Assembly (NCBI GenBank): GCA_002392625.1
Contig: DGHJ01000150.1
Coordinates: 1-13,919 of the forward strand
Direction: 5' to 3'
DNA from: Oscillospiraceae bacterium UBA3851
GTDB lineage: Bacteria > Bacillota > Clostridia > Oscillospirales > Oscillospiraceae
Length of the DNA: 13,919 nucleotides
Each line of letters begins with the position of its first letter. The first letter of the stretch is position 1. Of this stretch, positions 1 through 6,291 are shown piece after piece. The notes beneath the pieces are model-generated. The model was given only the letters and a program-made list of their open reading frames with translations. It searched no databases and was not told the origin of the DNA. The translations under genes were made by a program, and so were the position numbers.

Positions 1-186
1 ATCGTGCCCATCTACATACGGCGGGGGAAACATTTCTATAACCGCCTGCGCATCGCCGTGGGCGAGAGCGTGGACGTGGCGGCCCAGTACGGCCCCCGCC
101 CCTCCATGGCCCAGATCGAGGAGGCGGCCGCTCAGCTGCAGCGCAAGGAAGAGGAACTGAAAAAACTGGTGGAAGACGCCAGATAA
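1..186 (+). CDS. C-terminal end of a PlsC-like lysophospholipid acyltransferase (5' end outside window)
   Basis: Only the last 61 codons are present; the open frame runs in from base 1, so any start inside the window is artificial. The visible part reads IVPIYIRRGKHFYNRLRIAV, then GESVDV. This resembles the last beta-strand region of PlsC-type 1-acyl-glycerol-3-phosphate acyltransferases, where a V(I/V)PV.I stretch is followed by an aromatic/Arg-rich segment and a GEP(I/V)D motif. It ends in a charged, probably coiled-coil helix (QRKEEELKKLVEDAR). The catalytic HX4D and the substrate-binding motif would lie upstream, outside the window. If correct, it is a membrane-associated enzyme that transfers an acyl chain from ACP, acyl phosphate or CoA to a lysolipid or similar acceptor. 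The stop is 14 bases before the acyl synthetase gene, so co-transcription is likely. The family call rests on a short tail and is moderate at best. Confidence 0.55.
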   Translation: MVPIYIRRGKHFYNRLRIAVGESVDVAAQYGPRPSMAQIEEAAAQLQRKEEELKKLVEDAR

Positions 187-200
187 GCAAGGAGATAAAC

Positions 201-1712
201 ATGGTTACTGAGACGAGAGAGTTGTTCGCAAAATACACCGATCCGGCGCAGTTCGCGCGGATCATCGAGATGGAGACCGTCACCGAGATGTGGCAGCGCT
301 GCCTGGCGGAATACCCGGAGGCCACGGCCATCATCGACGGCGGCGAGAGCTACACCTTCGCCCGGCTGGAAAACGACGCCGCGCTCTTCCGCACGGTGCT
401 CTCCGACACCGCACCCGGCTCCCGCGTGGCCCTGTTCGCGGCCAACTCCTACGATTTCGTCAAGGCCTATCTTGCCGCGGTGACCTCCGGGCGCACGGCG
501 GTGATCTTCCCCGCCCAGCTGGACGCGGCCTCCGTTTTCGGCTGCTGCATGATGTTCGGCGTATCCGCCCTGGTGTATCAGCCGGATTTCGCCGACCGGA
601 TCAGTCTGGTGCGGGAGAGGCTGCCGGGCGTGCAGCTCATCCCGGCGGACGCCCTGGGTGAGGAGAAGACCCCTATGACCAACTGCACCGGCGACGACGC
701 CTGCTGCATCGTCTTCACAGGCGGCACCACCGGGCGGAGCAAGGGCGCGCTGCTGTCCCACCGGGCGGTGATGCAGGGCACGGTCAACGGCTGCTACGGC
801 TATCAGGACGTGTTCGGTCAGCGGTACCTGCTGATTCTGCCCCTGTCCCACGTATTCGGCCTGATCCGCAACCTGATGACCTCCCTGTATACCGGCAGCA
901 CCCTGTTCATCTGCCGCAACAACAAGGATATGTTCCGGGACATCGCCGTGTTCCGGCCCACCATCCTGGTCATGGTGCCGGCCCTGGCGGAGATGGCGCT
1001 GACCCTGTCCAAAAAGTTCGGTCGCAATATGCTGGGGCCGGACCTCAAATATATCATCTGCGGCGCCGCCGCTGTGTCCCCCTATCTGGTGGACGAATAT
1101 GACAAGCTGGGCATCGTTCTCTGCCCCGGCTACGGTCTGACGGAGTCGGCCAATCTGGTATCCGGCAACCCGGAGAGCTTAAAGAAGCCCACCTCCGTGG
1201 GCATCCCCTACCCCAACCAGGAGCTGCGGGTGGAGAACGGAGAGCTGTGGCTCAAGGGCAAGAACATGATGACCGGCTACGTGGGCGGCGACGGCGACCA
1301 GGCCTATGAGGACGGCTGGTTCAAGACCGGCGACCTGGTGCGCTTCGACGAGGACGGCTACCTGTACATCACCGGGCGGATCAAGGAGATCATCGTGCTG
1401 CCCAACGGCGAGAATGTGTCCCCCGCCGAGGTGGAGGCCCGGTTCAACGAGCTGGACTGCGTGCAGGACTCCCAGGTGTTTGAGGACGTGAACGATTTCG
1501 GCGCCCACATCCTGGCGCTGGAGGTGGTGCCCCGCGCCACCCAGCTCACCGACGTCAGCCCGGAGGAGCGCAAGGCCTATATCACCGCCCAGCTGGAGAA
1601 GGTCAACGCGGCCCTGCCCACTTATCAGCAGGTCAGCAAAATCACCGTCAGGGATTCGGACTTTGCCCGCACCCCTGCCATGAAGATTGTGAGATATAAG
1701 AAATGTCAATGA
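201..1712 (+). CDS. AMP-forming acyl-CoA / acyl-ACP synthetase (ANL superfamily)
   Basis: A 503-residue adenylate-forming enzyme, expected to activate a fatty or other carboxylic acid with ATP and pass it to a thiol (CoA or the Ppant arm of a carrier protein). The superfamily motifs are all visible: the P-loop FTGGTTGRSKG (residues 172-182), YGLTES (311-316), the TGD motif after DGWFK (376-378), the hinge region ITGRIKEII (390-398) with NGENVSPAEVE following, and the C-terminal catalytic lysine in TPAMKIVR (K495). Length matches short acyl-ACP synthetases and fatty-acid ligases; there is no extra carrier or reductase domain. The ATG at 201 has an ideal AAGGAG site at 189-194. Its 3' end overlaps the ACP gene, which suggests that the ACP, rather than CoA, is the acceptor; this is inference. 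Chain length and substrate cannot be read from the sequence. Family assignment is certain, acceptor specificity is not. Confidence 0.93.
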   Translation: MVTETRELFAKYTDPAQFARIIEMETVTEMWQRCLAEYPEATAIIDGGESYTFARLENDAALFRTVLSDTAPGSRVALFAANSYDFVKAYLAAVTSGRTAVIFPAQLDAASVFGCCMMFGVSALVYQPDFADRISLVRERLPGVQLIPADALGEEKTPMTNCTGDDACCIVFTGGTTGRSKGALLSHRAVMQGTVNGCYGYQDVFGQRYLLILPLSHVFGLIRNLMTSLYTGSTLFICRNNKDMFRDIAVFRPTILVMVPALAEMALTLSKKFGRNMLGPDLKYIICGAAAVSPYLVDEYDKLGIVLCPGYGLTESANLVSGNPESLKKPTSVGIPYPNQELRVENGELWLKGKNMMTGYVGGDGDQAYEDGWFKTGDLVRFDEDGYLYITGRIKEIIVLPNGENVSPAEVEARFNELDCVQDSQVFEDVNDFGAHILALEVVPRATQLTDVSPEERKAYITAQLEKVNAALPTYQQVSKITVRDSDFARTPAMKIVRYKKCQ

Positions 1713-1963
1713 CAAGAAGTGAGATTATTGAGGGCCTGCGGGATATCCTGCTGGCCGCCGACGACCGGAACGTGGAGGCCCTGGCCCGCTGCACCGAGCA
1801 GTCACGCCTGATGGCCGACCTGGGCTTTTCCTCGGTGAGCATGCTCTACATGGTCATCGCCATTGAGGAGCGGTTCCACATTCGCTTTGACGACAACGTG
1901 GGCGCCGCCGACTTTGCCACCCTGGGCGACGTGGTGGACTATATCGAGAAAAAGCTCCCATGA
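1703..1963 (+). CDS. Acyl carrier protein (stand-alone, synthetase-linked)
   Basis: An 86-residue carrier protein with the expected four-helix size and the phosphopantetheine site DLGFSSVSML, where Ser44 (the second Ser) aligns with the attachment Ser of ACPs. It is followed by the acidic helix II/III segment MVIAIEERFHIRFDD. It would carry an acyl chain as a thioester in the cytosol. Two starts are possible: ATG 1703, and ATG 1709, which forms an ATGA overlap with the synthetase stop; the second gives 84 residues and is a typical coupled start. The next gene begins by the same ATGA arrangement at 1960, so synthetase, ACP and the phosphopantetheinyl transferase fusion appear translationally coupled. 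The sequence departs from typical fatty-acid-synthesis AcpP (FSS rather than ADS before the site), and no fab genes are adjacent, so a dedicated rather than housekeeping ACP is likely. Confidence 0.9.
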   Translation: MSMTRSEIIEGLRDILLAADDRNVEALARCTEQSRLMADLGFSSVSMLYMVIAIEERFHIRFDDNVGAADFATLGDVVDYIEKKLP

Positions 1964-3024
1964 AATGGCGCAGCGGTGAGTGCCGGAGCGGCGATATGAT
2001 CCGGGTCCGGCTGGGCTCGGTGTACCACTACGGCATCTTCGTCTCGGAGGACGAGGTGATCGCCTTCGGCCTGCCGCCGGTGCCGGAATATCAGGACCGC
2101 CCTGACCGCTTCACGGTGTGCGCCGTGGATATCGACGTCTTCTCCTGCGGGCGGATCCCGGAGGCGGCGGTGTTCGACCTGGGGGAGCGCCGGAAAAAAT
2201 TCAGCGCCCGCCGGATCGTGGCCAATGCCCGCGCCCGGCTGGGCGAGGGCGGGTATAACCTGCTCCACAACAACTGTGAGCATTTTGCCAACGAGTGCGT
2301 GTTCGGGGAAAAGCGCAGTGCGCAGACGGACGACGTCCGCCGGCGGTGGCTGGCCCGGCCCATCTGCCATATCTACCTGATGGAGATCCCCCGCCCCTGC
2401 CCCGACACGGCGGTCTATCCGCCCCGGCGGGACGCGGAGATCCGCAATTGCGGCCACGACGGCCTCCGGGCGGCCAAGCACGCCGCCTGGCAGCTGCTGG
2501 CCTTTGCCGGGCGGAAGAGCCTGGGGCTGGACACGGACCGCTTGACCTTCCGCAAGACCCGCTCCGGCCGGTGGACGTGCGATGAGATGTTCTTCTCCCT
2601 GTCTCACACGGACAGCGTGGCCGCCGTGGCCGTCTCCAACGCGCCGGTGGGCGTGGATCTGGAGGAGACGGACAGGCTGAGCCGCCGCTTTACCGGCGAC
2701 AGCGTGCAGGAGCTGTACGACCGCTTTTTGACGGACGGGGAAAAGCAGCTCTATCAGCCCACCGACGAGGGCTTTCTCACGTGCTGGACGCGAAAAGAGG
2801 CCCTCTACAAGCGCACCGGAAAGGGCGCGTTCCACCCCCAGCGGGTGGACACGGCCGGGGCGGAGGCGCGGACGTTCCGGATCAAGGGCGACCGGGCGCT
2901 GATCCTGTCGGTCAGCGGTGAGCACGCCGGCTCCGCCCACGTGTTCGCCACGGACCGGGAGCGGACGACGCTTCTGGCGCCGGAGGAAATCAAGCTGTTG
3001 GGTGGTGACGTATGCTTGCATTAA
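1960..3024 (+). CDS. LRAT-like (NlpC/P60-superfamily) domain fused to Sfp-type 4'-phosphopantetheinyl transferase
   Basis: A 354-residue protein with two catalytic modules. Residues 1-120 match the LRAT/H-REV107 fold: GDMIRVRL, then VYHYGIFV with His23 and, about 80 residues later, YNLLHNNCEHFANE with the nucleophile Cys106. Family members use the Cys to form an acyl-thioester and act as acyltransferases or phospholipases. The usual third residue, 12 after the His, is Ala35 here. Residues about 135-340 are an Sfp-type phosphopantetheinyl transferase: FFSLSHT (211-217), PVGVDLEE with Mg ligands Asp233 and Glu235, and CWTRKEALYK (275-284) with Glu280 and Lys284. That half should convert the neighbouring apo-ACP to holo-ACP. 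The start overlaps the ACP stop (ATGA at 1960-1963) and the 3' end overlaps the next gene by 13 bases. Each module is a confident family call. The joint function is inference: one protein may both activate the ACP and use its acyl load. No frameshift or internal stop suggests an artefactual join. Confidence 0.88.
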   Translation: MKWRSGECRSGDMIRVRLGSVYHYGIFVSEDEVIAFGLPPVPEYQDRPDRFTVCAVDIDVFSCGRIPEAAVFDLGERRKKFSARRIVANARARLGEGGYNLLHNNCEHFANECVFGEKRSAQTDDVRRRWLARPICHIYLMEIPRPCPDTAVYPPRRDAEIRNCGHDGLRAAKHAAWQLLAFAGRKSLGLDTDRLTFRKTRSGRWTCDEMFFSLSHTDSVAAVAVSNAPVGVDLEETDRLSRRFTGDSVQELYDRFLTDGEKQLYQPTDEGFLTCWTRKEALYKRTGKGAFHPQRVDTAGAEARTFRIKGDRALILSVSGEHAGSAHVFATDRERTTLLAPEEIKLLGGDVCLH

Positions 3025-3929
3025 AGATCCTTTTGGCTGCCGCGGCCCTGTACGCGTTCTTTTTCGCCGCCCCCGCCGCCGTGGCGTACCACCATATCTT
3101 CGCCCGGAAGCCGGACCGGGCCTTTGACGGATCTGAAACCTCATTCACGCCGTATCTGGACCAAATCACCGCATGCCGGGACCGATTGTTGGCGGAGGGG
3201 CGAAGCGTCTGGATCGTCTCACGGGACGGCCTTCGCCTGAGCGGGATCTACGTGGACGACGGCTCGGACAAAACTGCCATTTTTCTCCACGGTTACCGGG
3301 CCGATTATCTGGCCTGCTGCGCTGTGCAGGCGGCGGCCTTCCGCCGGGAGGGCTACAACATACTGCTGATCCGGCAGCGTGCCCACGGGGACAGCGAGGG
3401 GACGAAGACCACCCTGGGCCTGGTGGAGCAGTACGATTTGCTGGACTGGGTGGACTGGGTCCGCAGGGAAACAGGCACGGAGCGGATCGTCGTCTACGGC
3501 GTCTCCATGGGCGGCGCCACGGCCGCCTACGCCTCGGACAAACTGGACCCGGCGGCGGTAAAGGCCATCGTGGACGACTGCGGCTTTACTTCCCCCTACG
3601 ACCAGATCGCCTGGGACGGGAAGAAGCGCGGCATCCCCGCCTGGGGCGTCATGCCGGTGATCCGGCTGCTGGCCAAATGGCATCTGCAGGTGGACATCAG
3701 GACGCCGGCGGCGGACTCTTTGGCCCGGACGGCCATCCCCTGCTTCTTCCTGCACGGCACGGCGGATCTCACCGTGCCCTACAGCCAGGGCGTGACCAAC
3801 TGGGAGGCCTGCGCCTCGGATAAGGAGCTGTACACCGTGGAGGGCGGCGGGCACACCGTCTCCTTTATGGCGGGGGGCGAGCCCTGTCAGAGGGCGCTGT
3901 TCACATTTCTGCGTAAGCACGTCGGCTGA
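3012..3929 (+). CDS. Membrane-anchored alpha/beta hydrolase (Ser nucleophile)
   Basis: A 305-residue serine hydrolase. An N-terminal hydrophobic segment (residues about 4-26, Ala/Phe/Leu-rich) is a signal anchor or signal peptide, so the catalytic domain is probably at or outside the membrane. Catalytic elements: oxyanion region FLHGY (91-95), nucleophile elbow GVSMGG with Ser165, acid Asp252 in HGTADLTVP, and His281 in GGGHT. The family (Bem46/FrsA-like and related lysophospholipase-like hydrolases) cleaves esters, often acyl esters; the substrate cannot be assigned. The ATG at 3012 lies inside the preceding gene with only a weak GGTGG site before it, so translation is probably coupled. It shares the motif RAHG.SEG..T.LG..E..D with the hydrolase at 7946-8905, so the two are paralogues. 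In this context it may release acyl chains for the downstream fatty-acid kinase (inference). Confidence 0.85.
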   Translation: MLALKILLAAAALYAFFFAAPAAVAYHHIFARKPDRAFDGSETSFTPYLDQITACRDRLLAEGRSVWIVSRDGLRLSGIYVDDGSDKTAIFLHGYRADYLACCAVQAAAFRREGYNILLIRQRAHGDSEGTKTTLGLVEQYDLLDWVDWVRRETGTERIVVYGVSMGGATAAYASDKLDPAAVKAIVDDCGFTSPYDQIAWDGKKRGIPAWGVMPVIRLLAKWHLQVDIRTPAADSLARTAIPCFFLHGTADLTVPYSQGVTNWEACASDKELYTVEGGGHTVSFMAGGEPCQRALFTFLRKHVG

Positions 3930-3939
3930 CCCGACTTTT
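3921..3939 (+). terminator. Weak hairpin plus T-run at hydrolase/FakB junction
   Basis: GTCGG (3921-3925) pairs with CCGAC (3931-3935) across a 5-base loop and is followed by TTTT. The stem straddles the hydrolase stop codon. Five pairs is too short for a confident terminator; at most it would attenuate read-through into the FakB-like gene. It marks the largest intergenic gap (43 bases) inside the operon. Confidence 0.22.
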
Positions 3940-3958
3940 CAAATTACTAAGATGAAAA

Positions 3959-3965
3959 CGGAGGA
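3959..3965 (+). promoter_or_regulatory. Ribosome binding site fixing the FakB-like start
   Basis: CGGAGGA lies 8 bases before ATG 3973. An in-frame ATG at 3952 lies upstream of this site and has no comparable site of its own, so translation most likely starts at 3973. Confidence 0.75.
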
Positions 3966-3972
3966 AAACACT

Positions 3973-4908
3973 ATGAAACAATTCGTGATCCTTGCGGACG
4001 CCACCTGTGATCTGGGCGAGGACTTCCAGGAGAAGTACGATATCCGGGTCATCCCCGGCCACATCACCCTGCCGGACAAGACGGAGGTCCCCTCCATCCT
4101 GAAGTGGGAAAAATACTCGCGGGAGCAGTTTTACGCCGAGCTGAAGAAGAACCCCACCGCCTACTCCACTGCCCCGGCCAACGTGCAGGAATTTGTCAAC
4201 GCCTTTGAGCAGATCGTCGCCGATGGCACGGAGCTGCTGGTGATGACCATTTCCAGCGGCATCAGCGGCACCTACAACTTCGCCTGCCAGGCGAAAAAGC
4301 TGGTGCTGGAGAAGTATCCCGACGCCAAGATCACCTGCATCGACTCCCTTCGGTTCGGCCCCGGCTTCGGTCTGATGGCGGTATACGCCTCCCTGCTGCG
4401 CCATGAGGGAAAGAGCATGGACGAGGTGGCCGCCTACCTGGAGGCCAACAAGAACCGCTTCCACCAGGCCGGCTGGCTGGACGACCTGTCCTTCGTGGCC
4501 AAGCAGGGCCGCCTGACCCACGCCAAGGCCTTCCTGGGCACGCTGGCCGGCGTCAAGCCCATCGGCGAGTTCGACTACAACGGCATGACCACCGTCATCG
4601 GCAAGGCCAAGGGCGCCAAGGCCGCCTACGCCGCCCTGCTGGAGTATATCGACAAGACCATTGAGGACCCTGCCCAGCAGATCATCTTCGTGGCCCACAC
4701 CAGCCGCTATCCCCAGGCGGTGGAGTTCCAGCGGATGATCCAGGAGCGGTTCCACCCCAGGGAGATCTACATCAAGGACGTGTTCCCCTCCTGCGGCATC
4801 AATATCGGCCCCGGCCTGATGGCTGCTTACTACGTGGGCAAGCCCATCTCCCAGGACCTGAAGGAAGAGCGTACGATCCTGGACAAGGCCCTGAACGCCA
4901 ACGGGTGA
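3973..4908 (+). CDS. DegV-family fatty-acid-binding protein (FakB-like)
   Basis: A 311-residue DegV protein. In the fatty-acid kinase system FakB binds a fatty acid and presents its carboxylate to FakA for phosphorylation to acyl phosphate, which feeds PlsY or PlsX. Visible DegV features: N-terminal ILADATCDL; the carboxylate-binding region around AYSTAP (63-68) and the strongly conserved TISSGISGTYN (92-102); and AKQGRLTHAKAFLG with the conserved Arg180 needed in FakBs for productive interaction with FakA. The C-terminal loop normally reads G(S/T)H(T/V)GPG, whose His contacts the fatty-acid carboxylate; here it is GINIGPG (275-281), with Asn in place of His. Length is slightly above the usual 280-290. 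The FakA gene lies two genes downstream, with the transporter between, in the same operon, which strongly supports a Fak role. The altered loop suggests an unusual ligand or a separate DegV subfamily. Confidence 0.85.
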   Translation: MKQFVILADATCDLGEDFQEKYDIRVIPGHITLPDKTEVPSILKWEKYSREQFYAELKKNPTAYSTAPANVQEFVNAFEQIVADGTELLVMTISSGISGTYNFACQAKKLVLEKYPDAKITCIDSLRFGPGFGLMAVYASLLRHEGKSMDEVAAYLEANKNRFHQAGWLDDLSFVAKQGRLTHAKAFLGTLAGVKPIGEFDYNGMTTVIGKAKGAKAAYAALLEYIDKTIEDPAQQIIFVAHTSRYPQAVEFQRMIQERFHPREIYIKDVFPSCGINIGPGLMAAYYVGKPISQDLKEERTILDKALNANG

Positions 4909-4915
4909 AGCGGAT

Positions 4916-4921
4916 AAGGAG
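4916..4921 (+). promoter_or_regulatory. Ribosome binding site fixing the transporter start
   Basis: AAGGAG sits 7 bases before ATG 4929. A possible GTG start at 4905, which overlaps the FakB-like stop, would precede the site and add eight charged residues ahead of the mature N-terminus, so ATG 4929 is preferred. Confidence 0.8.
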
Positions 4922-4928
4922 AGAAGCC

Positions 4929-6266
4929 ATGAAGAAGATCACAGGTACGGGGAAAATCATTCTCTACGCCGCGTCGGGCATGGGCATCAACATGCTCAAC
5001 CTGATGATGGGCTCCTATCTCTGCAGCGCGCTGTTGGTGGGCGGCTTTGCCGCCAAGGACGTGCCGTTCCAGACCTTCGCCCAGCGCGACCTGGTCATCG
5101 CCGGGGTGTGGGCCGTGTTCGCCCTGATCGCCAAGATCGTCGACGGCGTCATCGACATTCCCATGGCCGCCTTTACCGACGGCCTGCGCACCCGGTTCGG
5201 CCGCCGGCGGCCTGCTCTGCTCATCGGCCTCATTCCCCTGGTGCTGGCTTACGCCGCCTTCCTCATCATCCCCGATCCCTCCGGCGCCACGCTGGTCAAC
5301 ACCGTCTATTACGGCGTGATCCTCTGCGTGTTTTACAGCTTCTACACCCTGACCATGGTGAACTACTACGCCACCTTCACCGAGATCGTGGAGACGGAGC
5401 ACGAGCGCAACCTGCTCTCCAACGCCAAGTCGGTGTTCGACATCGTCTACTTCATCCTGGGCTACGTGGTGGTGCGCATGCTGCTCAACGGCCTGAATAT
5501 CACCAAGGTGGCGCTGATCGTACTGCCCCTGGCCATGACCATGCTGATCCCCCTGTTCATGATCCAGGAGCCGGACATGCGGGGCGAGACGGCGGAAAAG
5601 CTGCCCCGGCTGAGCCTGACCAAATCTCTGGCCTATACGTTCAAGGATAAGCCCTTCATTCTGTGGATGTGCGTGTACGCCTTCATGACCCTGGGCGTAC
5701 AGCTGTTCCTGGGCGGCATCAACGAGTATTTCTCCCACGTGGGCATGAGCATGATCTTCGTCATGGTGGCCGCCTTCGCACCGGTGCCCCTGACGCTGCT
5801 GCTGTACGATAAGATCCTGCGCAAGCGGGGCTTCGGCTTTGCCTACCGCTATATCCTCGTCGCCTACATCGTGGGCATGATGTCCATGTTCGCCGTGTCC
5901 TATCTGCCCCAGGGCATGATGAAGACCGTGCTGTCCATCGTGGCGGGCCTGGTCAGCTCCTTCGCCATCGGCGCCATGTTCGCCGTGGCCTATTCCCTGC
6001 CGTCCCAGTTCGCCGCTGAGGAGGAGAAGAAGAACGGCGTGTCCCACGCGGCCATGTACTTCGCCGTGCAGGGCCTGTTCGCCGGCGTTGCCACCGGCAT
6101 CGGCGCCGGCGTGGTGCTCACCGCCCTGAAGGGCACCGAGGGCCAGAACTCCGACGCCATCCGCTATCTGACCCCCATCTGCGCCGCCGCCATCCTGGTG
6201 TCCTTCCTCCTGTCCTGGCTGCTGCCCAGGAAGGTGCTGGACATGGGCAGAGAGGAAAACAAATAA
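4929..6266 (+). CDS. MFS_2 / GPH-family cation-coupled transporter
   Basis: A 445-residue polytopic membrane protein with about twelve hydrophobic segments, typical in length for the family. The diagnostic loop is present: KIVDGVIDIPMAAFTDGLRT then RFGRRRPALL (residues 69-98), matching the D..xD(I/P)P..G..xDR....GR.RP pattern of MelB-like symporters. Asp72 and Asp76 are four residues apart, as are the cation-binding Asp55/Asp59 of MelB, so sodium or proton coupling is likely. Family members carry sugars, but the same fold group includes the animal lysophosphatidylcholine carrier MFSD2A. There are no sugar-metabolism genes here; it is sandwiched between the FakB-like and FakA genes, 20 bases after the former and 25 before the latter. 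Import of a lysolipid, acyl conjugate or fatty-acid derivative is therefore a reasonable inference. The family call is confident, the substrate is not. Confidence 0.85.
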   Translation: MKKITGTGKIILYAASGMGINMLNLMMGSYLCSALLVGGFAAKDVPFQTFAQRDLVIAGVWAVFALIAKIVDGVIDIPMAAFTDGLRTRFGRRRPALLIGLIPLVLAYAAFLIIPDPSGATLVNTVYYGVILCVFYSFYTLTMVNYYATFTEIVETEHERNLLSNAKSVFDIVYFILGYVVVRMLLNGLNITKVALIVLPLAMTMLIPLFMIQEPDMRGETAEKLPRLSLTKSLAYTFKDKPFILWMCVYAFMTLGVQLFLGGINEYFSHVGMSMIFVMVAAFAPVPLTLLLYDKILRKRGFGFAYRYILVAYIVGMMSMFAVSYLPQGMMKTVLSIVAGLVSSFAIGAMFAVAYSLPSQFAAEEEKKNGVSHAAMYFAVQGLFAGVATGIGAGVVLTALKGTEGQNSDAIRYLTPICAAAILVSFLLSWLLPRKVLDMGREENK

Positions 6267-6291
6267 TTACCCGGAAAGTGATCGAAAACAT

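Noticed and set aside
1939..3144. 401-codon minus-strand frame opposite the LRAT-PPTase gene
   Set aside because: Arg/Pro/Gly-rich shadow; the plus-strand gene has two complete catalytic motif sets.
4830..6047. 405-codon minus-strand frame opposite the transporter
   Set aside because: Very rich in His, Gly and Gln with low complexity, as expected from the complement of hydrophobic GC-rich codons; the plus strand encodes a clear transporter.
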